Assembly (NCBI GenBank): GCA_034422835.1
Contig: DAOUJJ010000007.1
Coordinates: 248,001-312,000, forward strand
Length of the DNA stretch: 64,000 nt
Source of the DNA: VXMO01 sp034422835
GTDB lineage: Bacteria > Chloroflexota > Dehalococcoidia > UBA6926
Direction of reading: 5' to 3'
This document shows, piece by piece, positions 8,046-14,839 of this stretch (position 1 is the stretch's first letter; every line of letters starts with the position of its first letter). The notes beneath the pieces are model-generated. The model was not told the origin of the DNA. It did not search any database and saw only the letters and a program-made list of their open reading frames with translations. The position numbers and the translations under genes are program-made.

Positions 8046-8744
8046 GTGGGTATTTTCATCACGTTTGAGGGGTGCGACGGCGCCGGCAAGACGACGCAGG
8101 CGGCGCTGCTTGCCGAACGGCTTGCGGGACGCGAGGCTGTCATGATGCTGCGCGAGCCGGGAGGCACGGAACTGGGTGATTTCATCTACTCCTACGTACG
8201 GCACCAGAGCGACCACCCCGCCCAGCAGGGCTTCTTCCCGGAACTTGGCAGCCCCGGCTTCCCGGGCAAGGTTGCGCCCATAGCCGAATTGTTCCTCTTC
8301 GCGGCGGCGCGCGCCCAACTTGTCATCCAGGTTGTGCAGCCTGCGCTGGAGCGGGGAGAGGTCATCATCTGCGACCGCTTTGCGGACTCGACGACCGCGT
8401 ACCAGGGCTACGGGCGCGGACTGCCCCGCGACCAGGTGGACCAGATCAACACCATTGCCACACGCGGCGTGAGACCGGGCCTGACGATTCTGTTAGACAT
8501 TGATCCTGACGAAGGGCTGTCCCGGGTTCCCCGAAAGCGCGACCGCATGGAAGAAGAACTGAGCAAGTTCAACAATCGCGTGCGGGACGGCTACCTGGAA
8601 ATCGCAGGGGCCGAGCCGGATCGGTTCCTCGTGCTGGACGCGGCGCAGCCTGAACAGGAGCTGCATGAACTGATCTGGGAGCGCGTCTGCGCATTGCTCA
8701 ATATCTCCTCCCCGGCCACACAGCCCACCGCAAGGCTTTTCTAG
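8046..8744 (+). CDS. tmk: Thymidylate kinase
   Basis: Phosphorylates dTMP to dTDP. The P-loop is FEGCDGAGKTTQA, followed by LREPGGTELGDFI (DR/EPGG motif), ICDRFADSTTAYQGYGRGL and TILLDIDPDEGLSR. GTG 8046 (reading VGIFITFEG) is chosen because Tmk chains begin right before the FIxFEG strand; a longer frame from 7977 would overlap the preceding gene. The length is about 232 residues, slightly above the usual ~210 because of an insertion between the EPGG region and the helix before the DRF motif (residues ~50-70). It is likely co-transcribed with the R3H ATPase. Confidence 0.93.
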   Translation: MGIFITFEGCDGAGKTTQAALLAERLAGREAVMMLREPGGTELGDFIYSYVRHQSDHPAQQGFFPELGSPGFPGKVAPIAELFLFAAARAQLVIQVVQPALERGEVIICDRFADSTTAYQGYGRGLPRDQVDQINTIATRGVRPGLTILLDIDPDEGLSRVPRKRDRMEEELSKFNNRVRDGYLEIAGAEPDRFLVLDAAQPEQELHELIWERVCALLNISSPATQPTARLF

Positions 8745-8759
8745 GATGCTCCAAGCGCC

Positions 8760-10232
8760 ATGACGTCCGGCGAAACTCTCTACCATCTGCCCGCGTATGA
8801 GGCTTCACGGCTACTGGCCGCGGGCGAGATCAGCGCCGTTGAGCTGACTGAGGCGGTGCTGAGCCGCATTGAGGCGGTCGAGCCGCAGGTGCGCGGTCTT
8901 GTGACGGTGACGGCGGAGCAGGCGCGCAGCGCAGCGCAGGCGGCGGACAAACGCATCCGTGAGGGCAACACAACGCCGCTGACCGGCATCCCGCTGGTTT
9001 TGAAAGACAACATGTGCACGGCGGGTGTCTCAACGACGTGCTCATCCCGCATGTTGGAAGGCTTTGTGCCGCCCTACACCGCGACGGCTGCACAGAAGCT
9101 GCTTGACGCGGGGGCAGTGATGGTCGGCAAGTCCAACATGGACGAGTTCGCGATGGGGTCATCGACCGAGAACTCGGCGTTCTTTCCGACGCATAACCCG
9201 TGGGACGCAGGCCGTGTACCGGGCGGCTCATCGGGAGGGTCTGCGGCGACGGTTGCAGCGGGTGAGACACTCATCGCGCTGGGCTCTGACACGGGCGGCT
9301 CCATCAGGCAGCCGGCGTCGTTCTGCGGCGTAGTCGGCATCAAGCCGACCTACGGAACGGTCAGCCGCTACGGACTCATTGCGTTCGCGTCGTCGCTGGA
9401 TCAGATCGGACCGCTCACGTCGAACGTGACGGACGCGGCTCTGACTCTCAACACGATCTCCGGCTACGATTCGATGGACTCAACATCCATTCAACGCGAC
9501 ACGCCCGACTACACCCAGGCGCTTGTGCCGGACGTGCGGGGCATGAAGATCGGCGTGGTCAAGGAGCTGTTCGGGGAGGGCGTTGAGCCGCACGTGCGGG
9601 ACACGGTTCTTGAGGCGGCTCGCGTGCTGGAACAGGCGGGGGCAATTGTCGACTGGGAGGTCTCGCTGAGCCTGACGGAGTATGCCCTGCCCGTCTACTA
9701 CATCCTCGCGCCGTCTGAGGCCTCGTCCAACCTTGCGCGGTACGACGGCGTCAAGTACGGCTATTCATGGGACGGCGCAGCGGACATGTGGGAGGGGATG
9801 GAGCGGACGCGGCAGCACGGGTTCGGGCCTGAGGTGAAGCGGCGTATTCTCCTTGGCGCATACGCGCTCTCGTCCGGCTACTACGACGCGTACTACCGCA
9901 AGGCGCAACAGGTGCGGACGCTGATACGCCGTGAGTATGAGGACGCTTTCACACGATTTGACGTCCTGTTGACTCCCACATCGCCAACGCAGCCGTTCGG
10001 GTTGGGAGAGCGCACTGACGATCCTCTTGCCATGTACCTGGCGGATATCTGCACGATTCCTGTGAACATCGCCGGAGTGCCGGCCGTCAGCCTGCCGTGC
10101 GGCTTCGTCGACGGGCTGCCTGTGGGGCTGCAGCTTATCGGGCCGTCTTTGGGCGAGGAGGCCATCATCCGCGCGGCATACACGTATGAGCAGGCGACGG
10201 ATTGGCACACAATGCGGCCGGAGCTGGGGTAG
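8760..10232 (+). CDS. gatA: Glutamyl/aspartyl-tRNA amidotransferase subunit A
   Basis: Amidase subunit of GatCAB, which converts Glu-tRNA(Gln) and Asp-tRNA(Asn) to the amides using ammonia from glutamine. The 490 residues show the amidase-signature triad: Lys in GIPLVLKDNM, the cis-Ser region PGGSSGGSAATVAAGE, and the nucleophile in GSDTGGSIRQPASFCG. The C-terminal LTPTSPTQPFGLG and GVPAVSLPCGF match GatA. The partner gatC lies 3.3 kb downstream on the other strand and gatB is not in the window, so the complex is genetically split here. A weak stem (CCAGGC/GCCTGG) follows the stop but lacks a T-run. Confidence 0.95.
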   Translation: MTSGETLYHLPAYEASRLLAAGEISAVELTEAVLSRIEAVEPQVRGLVTVTAEQARSAAQAADKRIREGNTTPLTGIPLVLKDNMCTAGVSTTCSSRMLEGFVPPYTATAAQKLLDAGAVMVGKSNMDEFAMGSSTENSAFFPTHNPWDAGRVPGGSSGGSAATVAAGETLIALGSDTGGSIRQPASFCGVVGIKPTYGTVSRYGLIAFASSLDQIGPLTSNVTDAALTLNTISGYDSMDSTSIQRDTPDYTQALVPDVRGMKIGVVKELFGEGVEPHVRDTVLEAARVLEQAGAIVDWEVSLSLTEYALPVYYILAPSEASSNLARYDGVKYGYSWDGAADMWEGMERTRQHGFGPEVKRRILLGAYALSSGYYDAYYRKAQQVRTLIRREYEDAFTRFDVLLTPTSPTQPFGLGERTDDPLAMYLADICTIPVNIAGVPAVSLPCGFVDGLPVGLQLIGPSLGEEAIIRAAYTYEQATDWHTMRPELG

Positions 10233-10299
10233 AACCCATCCAGGCAGAAACGAACGCCTGGGCTCCCCGGAAAGCACCCGGGACTGAGCTATCAGACTG

Positions 10300-10323
10300 T
10301 ATAATCTAGACAGACTGGCCAGT
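10300..10323 (+). promoter_or_regulatory. Promoter -10 and palindromic operator of the phd-vapC module
   Basis: A consensus TATAAT at 10300-10305 is followed at 10314-10323 by the perfect palindrome ACTGGCCAGT, 13 nt before the antitoxin ATG. Phd-type antitoxins usually repress their own promoter through such palindromes. No convincing -35 was seen. Confidence 0.6.
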
Positions 10324-10336
10324 TTGGAGAGCGACT

Positions 10337-10582
10337 ATGAGTGAGTGGAAGCTGCAAGATGCCAAGAACCAGTTCAGCGCCGTGGTGGACGCCGCCATGG
10401 GCGGTGAGCCGCAACACGTGACGCGGAGGGGCAAGCCGGCGGTGGTTGTGTTGTCATGCGACGCGTACGAGCGTCTCAAGAGGATGGAAAACAAGCGCTT
10501 CGTCGAGTTGTTGCTCGCTATGCCACAGGATGATGGAGAATTCGAACGCATACCCATAGAACCTCGAGATGTCGAATTCTGA
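10337..10582 (+). CDS. Phd/YefM-type antitoxin
   Basis: An 81-residue protein with the classic Phd/YefM N-terminal DNA-binding and dimerisation domain: WKLQDAKNQFSAVVDAAMGGEPQHVTRRGKPAVVVLSCDAYERL. The C-terminal 25 residues (LLAMPQDDGEFERIPIEPRDVEF) are acidic and probably disordered, as expected for the segment that wraps the toxin. GGAGAGCG precedes the ATG. Its TGA overlaps the toxin ATG (TGATG), so the two are translationally coupled and the antitoxin is made first. Confidence 0.9.
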   Translation: MSEWKLQDAKNQFSAVVDAAMGGEPQHVTRRGKPAVVVLSCDAYERLKRMENKRFVELLLAMPQDDGEFERIPIEPRDVEF

Positions 10583-11004
10583 TGTATCTCCTTGATACAG
10601 ACGTGCTTTCGGCATTGCGACGTCGCCAGCGGAATCCGGCGATTGAGCAATGGTACGAGAGGCAGAACAGTTCGGACCTCCACATAAGCGTTATCACCCT
10701 CGGCGAGATCCAAAGGGGCGTTTCGCAGGAGTTACGGCGTAATTCCGAGTTCGCAGATGTCCTTGCCCAATGGTTCCGGCGAGTTATCACAGAGTTTGAT
10801 GACCGAATCTTGCCGGTTGATCTAGGTGTAGCCCGGCGCTGGGGGCAGTTGACTATTGATGTCGGAAACACGAACCCGGATCTGCTCATTGCCGCTACAG
10901 CCCTGGAACACGACCTCGCCATTGTCACGCGCAATGTCCAGCATCGCAATGTCCAGCATTTTGAGCCGACCGGCGTAAGGATTGTGAATCCCTCGTCTGC
11001 ATGA
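10582..11004 (+). CDS. vapC: VapC-type PIN-domain toxin
   Basis: A 140-residue PIN-domain ribonuclease. The acidic metal-binding residues are in place: Asp in MYLLDTDVLSAL, Glu in ISVITLGEIQRGV, and Asp in TNPDLLIAATALEHDLAIVTRN. VapC toxins cleave tRNA or rRNA and are blocked by the antitoxin encoded just upstream. The oddity is a perfect 15-nt tandem duplication at 10930-10959, which repeats the residues RNVQH right after the TR of the conserved TRN motif. The frame stays open, but the loop is 5 residues longer than usual (family form TRNVxHF), which may weaken or alter the active site. Confidence 0.9.
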   Translation: MYLLDTDVLSALRRRQRNPAIEQWYERQNSSDLHISVITLGEIQRGVSQELRRNSEFADVLAQWFRRVITEFDDRILPVDLGVARRWGQLTIDVGNTNPDLLIAATALEHDLAIVTRNVQHRNVQHFEPTGVRIVNPSSA

Positions 11005-11041
11005 CCATCCGCTCGTTGACGACAGCAGAGTTGGATAGTCG

Positions 11042-11047
11042 GTATCA
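11042..11047 (+). promoter_or_regulatory. Probable -10 element (TATCAT) of the Lrp-type regulator gene
   Basis: TATCAT lies only 10 nt before ATG 11057, and TTGGAT sits 8 nt upstream. Transcription from here would start at or within a few bases of the start codon, implying a leaderless mRNA. No Shine-Dalgarno sequence is visible. Confidence 0.4.
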
Positions 11048-11056
11048 TTCAATGTG

Positions 11057-11539
11057 ATGGATGACATTCTTCGGATTCTTGAACAGGACGCGCGGACGCC
11101 GCCGGAACGCATCGCGGAGATGACCGGGCGGTCGGTCGATGACGTGCGCGAGGCCATCGTGAAGGCTGAGCGAGACGGCATCATCCTGTCGTACCGGTCA
11201 CAGGTCAACTGGGACGCGCTCGGCCGCGGCGACGTGCACGCGATTATCGAGGTGCGCGTTGCGCCGCAGCGCGAAGTTGGGTTCGATTCGGTCGCGGCGC
11301 GCATCGCACGGTTCCCGGAGGTACGCTCCATGCACCTCGTATCCGGCGACTATGACCTCGCGGTACAGGTGACGGGCGAGAGCATCTACGCGATCTCGAA
11401 TTTCGTGGCGAGCAAGCTGGCCGTGCTGGACGCCGTGCAAGGGACGGTGACGCACTTTGTCCTCAAGCGGTACAAGGAGGGCGGCTCGCTCTTCGATACA
11501 CAGGACGATTCTCCGCGGCGCTTGCCGGTGTCCATGTAG
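11057..11539 (+). CDS. Lrp/AsnC-family transcriptional regulator
   Basis: A 160-residue regulator with an N-terminal winged helix-turn-helix (DILRILEQDARTPPERIAEMTGRSVDDVREAIVKAERDGII) and a C-terminal RAM/ACT-type domain (HAIIEVRVAPQREVGFDSVAARIARFPEV, then HLVSGDYDLAVQVTG). Such proteins sense amino acids and often control a neighbouring aminotransferase, and an aminotransferase gene begins 10 nt downstream here. GTG 11054 is an alternative start one codon earlier. The pair is probably one operon with the hydrolase that follows. Confidence 0.88.
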   Translation: MDDILRILEQDARTPPERIAEMTGRSVDDVREAIVKAERDGIILSYRSQVNWDALGRGDVHAIIEVRVAPQREVGFDSVAARIARFPEVRSMHLVSGDYDLAVQVTGESIYAISNFVASKLAVLDAVQGTVTHFVLKRYKEGGSLFDTQDDSPRRLPVSM

Positions 11540-11549
11540 GCGGGTTTAT

Positions 11550-12776
11550 ATGACCAATTCAACACAGCAAGATACTGCCCCGCCGCCAGAGAAACAGCCC
11601 GTTCGGCGGCGCATCGCGCAGAGGGTGGAGGACATTCCGCCGTCCGGCATCCGCAAGTTCTTCGACCTGATTGCGGGGCAAGAGGGCATCATCTCGCTGG
11701 GCGTTGGCGAGCCGGACTTCGTCACGCCGTGGCATATCCGCGAGGCGGCCATCGATTCGCTGGAACGGGGGCATACGCACTACACCTCGAATTACGGCAT
11801 GCCGGAGCTGCGCAAGGAGTTGTCAGCGTACCTGGAGCGGCTGTATGGCGCTCACTACGATCCGCAGTCCGAGTTGCTTATCACGGTGGGGGTGTCAGAG
11901 GCGCTGGACCTCGCGCTGCGGGCCACGCTTGACCCGGGCGATGAGGTGATCACGGGCGATCCGTGCTACGTGGCGTATTTCCCCGTCGTTCACATGGCAG
12001 GTGGGACGCTGATCACCGCGCCGACAACGATGGAGGATGAGTTCCGGCTGAGGGCTGAGGAGGTTGAGAAACTCATCACGCCGCGGACGCGGGCGCTTTT
12101 GATCAACAATCCATCCAACCCGACGGGCGCAGTGCTGGACAGAGCGACGACAGAGGAACTCTCGGAGATGGCGGCCCGCCATGACCTGCTCATCATTGCG
12201 GACGAAATCTACGACCGCCTTGTGTACTCGCCGGATGAGCCATTCATGTCGTTCGCATCGCTCACAGGCCGGAGCGACCAGACGCTCGTGCTGGGCGGAT
12301 TCTCGAAGTCGCACGCGATGACGGGGTGGCGCGTGGGCTACGCGGCCGGGCCTTCGGACATCATCTCGGCGATGATGAAGATCCACCAGTACACGATGAT
12401 GTCCGCGCCGACGGCGGCGCAGGCGGCGGCGCTGGAGGCCTTGCGCGACGGCGATCGAGACGTTGCGGAGATGCGCGAGGCGTATGATCAGCGACGGCGG
12501 CTGCTTGTCGAGGGGCTACGGCGCATCGGCCTGCCGTGCGTGGAGCCGCGCGGGGCGTTCTACGCGTTCCCATCCATCATGCCGACGGGTATGTCATCCG
12601 AGGATTTTGCGGAACGGCTGCTGATGGAAGAGGGGGTCGCGGTCGTGCCGGGGAGCGCGTTCGGGCCCTCCGGCGAGGGTTTCGTGCGGTGCTGCTACGC
12701 TGCGAGCGTAGACGACATCGAAGAGGCGCTCACGCGCATGGGCCGATTTGTGGAGCGGCATACGAAGGCGGGCTGA
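11550..12776 (+). CDS. PLP-dependent class I/II aminotransferase
   Basis: A 408-residue fold-type I aminotransferase of the aspartate aminotransferase superfamily. Features are GIRKFFDLIAGQEGIISLGVGEPDF at the N-terminus, YGMPELRKEL, NNPSNPTGAVLD, DEIYDRLVY, the PLP-binding lysine in GGFSKSHAMTGWRVGYAAGP, and a C-terminal RCCYA carboxylate-binding arginine region. The frame is open further upstream to 11457 inside the Lrp gene, but ATG 11550 lies 11 nt after its stop and gives the normal N-terminus. Substrate cannot be read from sequence; pairing with an Lrp regulator suggests an amino acid aminotransferase. Confidence 0.92.
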   Translation: MTNSTQQDTAPPPEKQPVRRRIAQRVEDIPPSGIRKFFDLIAGQEGIISLGVGEPDFVTPWHIREAAIDSLERGHTHYTSNYGMPELRKELSAYLERLYGAHYDPQSELLITVGVSEALDLALRATLDPGDEVITGDPCYVAYFPVVHMAGGTLITAPTTMEDEFRLRAEEVEKLITPRTRALLINNPSNPTGAVLDRATTEELSEMAARHDLLIIADEIYDRLVYSPDEPFMSFASLTGRSDQTLVLGGFSKSHAMTGWRVGYAAGPSDIISAMMKIHQYTMMSAPTAAQAAALEALRDGDRDVAEMREAYDQRRRLLVEGLRRIGLPCVEPRGAFYAFPSIMPTGMSSEDFAERLLMEEGVAVVPGSAFGPSGEGFVRCCYAASVDDIEEALTRMGRFVERHTKAG

Positions 12777-12779
12777 GCG

Positions 12780-13538
12780 ATGGTCGAGCAGGGGTCAAAC
12801 GGCCACGGGAACCCTCCGACCGCAAACGGGCCGGGGGAGCCGCCGCAGGACGACGATCTGGTCGTCACGTTCACCGGCGTTTCGGCCAAGCCGAATGATG
12901 ACGGCACGATCGACCTCATCATCGGGACGAACCGCGGCGAGATCCGTGCAATTCTGCACCCCAAGGAGGGGCAGGACGGGGCCGTGATCTTTGTCGGCGG
13001 CGGGCGGGAACTCAAGGGCCCGGCTGACGGCATCTACGAGGAACTGGCCACGGAACTTACCGAGCAGGGCGTGACATCGCTGCGGCTTGGACAGCGGCGC
13101 CCGGAGGTGTTCATCGAGGCCGTCGCGGACGCGCTGGCAGGCATCTCATTCATGCGCGGGATCGGCGCGCGGCGTCTTGCGCTTGTCGGTCATTCATCCA
13201 ACGGGGCAGTGGCGATAAAGTCGGCGGCGTTCTCGCCGGACGTCGTTGCGGTGGCGTCATTATCGGGGCAGACGTTCGGCGCGCAGGACGTGGGGGAGAT
13301 AGCGCCACGGCGGCTGCTTGTGGTGCATGGGCGCGATGATGATGTTCTGCCCTACACGGACGCTGAGCGCATCTATGAGTGGGCGGGGGAGCCGAAGGAG
13401 TTGATCCTGTACCCCGGCGCGAATCACGGGCTGCGGGAGGCGAAGGACGAGCTAAAGGAAAAGCTGGGGGGTTGGCTGACGGAGGTTGTGGGGCCGCCGG
13501 AGGGGGGAGAGACTCGCCCTTCAACAGGCTCAGGGTGA
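12780..13538 (+). CDS. Dienelactone-hydrolase-like alpha/beta hydrolase
   Basis: About 250 residues of alpha/beta-hydrolase fold: an N-terminal beta region (IRAILHPKEGQDGAVIFVGGG), the nucleophile in LVGHSSNGA (Ser near residue 139), then VVHGRDDDVLPYTDAERIY (Asp) and YPGANHGL (His). This is the order of the DLH/Abhydrolase_5 group; substrate unknown. It starts 3 nt after the aminotransferase stop. The last residues (TRPSTGSG) are encoded by a family A repeat lying over the gene end, so the natural C-terminus was probably altered when the repeat arrived. Confidence 0.82.
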   Translation: MVEQGSNGHGNPPTANGPGEPPQDDDLVVTFTGVSAKPNDDGTIDLIIGTNRGEIRAILHPKEGQDGAVIFVGGGRELKGPADGIYEELATELTEQGVTSLRLGQRRPEVFIEAVADALAGISFMRGIGARRLALVGHSSNGAVAIKSAAFSPDVVAVASLSGQTFGAQDVGEIAPRRLLVVHGRDDDVLPYTDAERIYEWAGEPKELILYPGANHGLREAKDELKEKLGGWLTEVVGPPEGGETRPSTGSG

Positions 13539-13542
13539 GCGG
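13517..13542 (+). repeat. Short dispersed repeat, family A
   Basis: Core TTCAACAGGCTCAGGGTGAG. It supplies the last codons and stop region of the upstream hydrolase and ends three bases before the gatC stop on the other strand, so it sits between convergent genes. Confidence 0.85.
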
Positions 13543-13544
13543 TG

Positions 13545-13874
13545 TCAGGGTTCGGTTTCGTCTTCGCCGAAGACGTAGCGGACGCGGACATAGCCCTCTT
13601 GCGCCGCCGGGGCGTTGGACAACATCTCATCCCGACCGTAGGAATCGCGGTCGGAGTCTTCCCGGTAGACGTTGGTGACATCAATGGCGTGACCGGTGGG
13701 CTCGACGCCCTCGGTGTCGATTTCCTGCAGCGCGGAGACGCTCTTGATGATGGCGTCAAGCTGGCCGCCGAACGACTCGATTTCCTCTTCGGTCATGCCG
13801 AGGCGACTCAACTCCGCCAGGGAGCGGGCAAGCTCCGGGCCGGAGCGGGCGTTTTCTCTCTCGTCGTGGTTCAC
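13545..13874 (-). CDS. gatC: Glutamyl/aspartyl-tRNA amidotransferase subunit C
   Basis: Small GatCAB subunit that stabilises GatA and clamps it to GatB. The signature is ELARSLAELSRLGMTEEEIESFGGQLDAIIKSVSALQEIDTEGVEP followed by LSNAPAAQEGYVRVRYVFGEDE. GTG 13874 gives 109 residues, close to the ~95-105 usual for GatC. The frame is open to ATG 14021, which would add a basic, low-complexity N-terminus (MARKRRSRSRPRM) not typical of the family. It lies convergent to the hydrolase gene and away from gatA, unlike the common gatCAB order. Confidence 0.85.
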   Translation of the reverse strand: MNHDERENARSGPELARSLAELSRLGMTEEEIESFGGQLDAIIKSVSALQEIDTEGVEPTGHAIDVTNVYREDSDRDSYGRDEMLSNAPAAQEGYVRVRYVFGEDETEP

Positions 13875-14055
13875 TCTCAGGATGCTCCGTACGATTCCAA
13901 TGAGGGTCAGCATGTCCCGTACACGCTTCCTGTGCGGACTATTGTACCTGGCTTTTGCGAGTTTGATCCTGGCTCTCGCCGACATACGGGGGCGAGAACG
14001 GGAGCGTCTTTTGCGGGCCACTTTGGTCTCGTAGACTCCTTTCGGTTTGGGATTC

Positions 14056-14083
14056 GCCCTTCGACAGGCTCAGGGCGAACGGG
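14056..14083 (+). repeat. Short dispersed repeat, family A
   Basis: Core CTTCGACAGGCTCAGGGCGA. A family C copy follows 5 nt later. Confidence 0.88.
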
Positions 14084-14088
14084 ACCGG

Positions 14089-14117
14089 ATGGATTCCGGC
14101 TTTCACCGGAATGAGGG
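14089..14117 (+). repeat. Short dispersed repeat, family C
   Basis: GGATTCCGGCTTTCACCGGA palindrome variant with the GAATGAGG tail of the family. Confidence 0.85.
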
Positions 14118-14197
14118 GAGGGGCGGGAATCCAGAATCCCCTCCCCCTTGACGTGAGGCGCATTGACACCCTTCGCCACCCCTAGCAGAATGAACGG

Positions 14198-14299
14198 GCT
14201 ACAGGAGCGCTGCCATATTAGGCAACGCACCGTCTCTTTGGAGACGTGGGAATACCCATGTCTCCTCGTGGTTCGGTGCGGTCTGTGCGCTCCTGTAGC
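14198..14299 (+). other. Nested hairpin element (structured RNA or MITE-like remnant)
   Basis: Three perfectly nested stems. The outer is a 13-bp perfect inverted repeat (14198-14210 with 14287-14299, GCTACAGGAGCGC). The middle is 7 bp (14226-14232 with 14274-14280, CGCACCG). The inner is 11 bp with one G-T pair and an AATA loop (14240-14250 with 14255-14265). No convincing protein is encoded across it. It precedes a methyltransferase stub by 41 nt. It could be a structured leader RNA, or a small inverted-repeat mobile element whose ends are the 13-bp arms. I do not recognise it as a known RNA family. Confidence 0.65.
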
Positions 14300-14339
14300 A
14301 AGTAGCCTACGTCTGCATGCCGCGAGGAGGCACTTGCTA
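14296..14339 (+). promoter_or_regulatory. Stem enclosing the Shine-Dalgarno of the methyltransferase stub
   Basis: TAGCAAGT-a-GCC (14296-14307) pairs with GGC-ACTTGCTA (14329-14339), 11 bp with one bulged A. The SD-like GAGGAGG at 14324-14330 lies in the loop and stem end, and ATG 14341 follows directly. The first four bases are shared with the outer stem of the nested hairpin, so the two stems compete at their junction. Confidence 0.5.
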
Positions 14340-14340
14340 G

Positions 14341-14451
14341 ATGGCCGACCTCAACGTCGCCAATCGAACCCTATTCATTGGGGACAATCTGCCCGTTCTT
14401 CGCGGCGGACGCCCGCAGGCTGTGACAGGTAGCCAAGTCCAGCTGCCGTAG
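14341..14451 (+). pseudogene. DNA methyltransferase N-terminal stub (truncated)
   Basis: A 36-codon frame with a good SD (GAGGAGG) that begins MADLNVANRTLF and continues to GDNLPVLRG. This matches the start of site-specific DNA adenine/cytosine-N4 methyltransferases, where GDNLPVLRG leads into the catalytic D/NPPF segment. Here the frame then changes to GRPQAVTGSQVQLP and stops at TAG 14449-14451. No DPPF/NPPY motif or SAM-binding FxGxG follows, so an internal deletion removed the catalytic part. The downstream ~180 nt contain no recognisable methyltransferase end. Confidence 0.7.
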
Positions 14452-14632
14452 GGAGGTACACCCATGAAAGAAGCGGCAAGGTTGGCACGGTCATGCACTC
14501 TCAAACGTGGGCTATGGCGAATGTGAGATTGCCAAAGTCGTGCTCAGGGCAAAGCCCAAGCGTGAGGATGAGTGGCAATATCTCCAAAGACCACAAAGCG
14601 GAGCGCGAGCGGCGCAAGCGCGGAGGATCAGA
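14452..14632 (+). other. Decayed or unassigned stretch after the methyltransferase stub
   Basis: GGGAGG followed by ATG 14464 opens a 20-codon frame (MKEAARLARS..) ending at TGA. An overlapping frame, open to the small membrane protein at 14633, carries VGYGECEIAKVVLRAKPKRE. None of these pieces is recognised. The stretch reads like the joined remains of genes lost from an accessory locus. Confidence 0.4.
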
Positions 14633-14824
14633 ATGGCAAGTGAACAAATGACGGCGGGCGACTGGATACTCATCATCCTGCACATCAGCCCTTGGATTGC
14701 CATTCTTACTATTCCCACAGACCCGCCCATCCATAACCCGTTCGTAATCCCGATGCTGTCGTGGCTGTCCTTTCTGACGTTGTTGCTCCATCGACGGCGG
14801 ACAAAGAGAGCGGCGTTTGGCTAG
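14633..14824 (+). CDS. Small hypothetical membrane protein
   Basis: 63 residues from ATG 14633, which has GGAGGATC 5 nt upstream. Two hydrophobic stretches (WILIILHISPWIAILTI near residues 9-25 and VIPMLSWLSFLTLLLH near 34-49) are followed by a basic tail (RRRTKRAAFG). This gives a probable two-helix inner-membrane protein with the C-terminus inside. The frame is open upstream to 14507, but that part looks non-native. It is 15 nt before another membrane protein gene and may be co-transcribed. Function unknown. Confidence 0.45.
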   Translation: MASEQMTAGDWILIILHISPWIAILTIPTDPPIHNPFVIPMLSWLSFLTLLLHRRRTKRAAFG

Positions 14825-14839
14825 TTTTCGATATTCCCA

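Noticed and set aside
10233..10280. Two GC-rich stems after gatA as an intrinsic terminator
   Set aside because: Neither stem is followed by a run of T; pairing is short (5-6 bp).
14198..14299. Integron attC site or retron ncRNA
   Set aside because: The arms lack GTTRRRY/RYYYAAC core sites, and there is no reverse transcriptase or integrase nearby.
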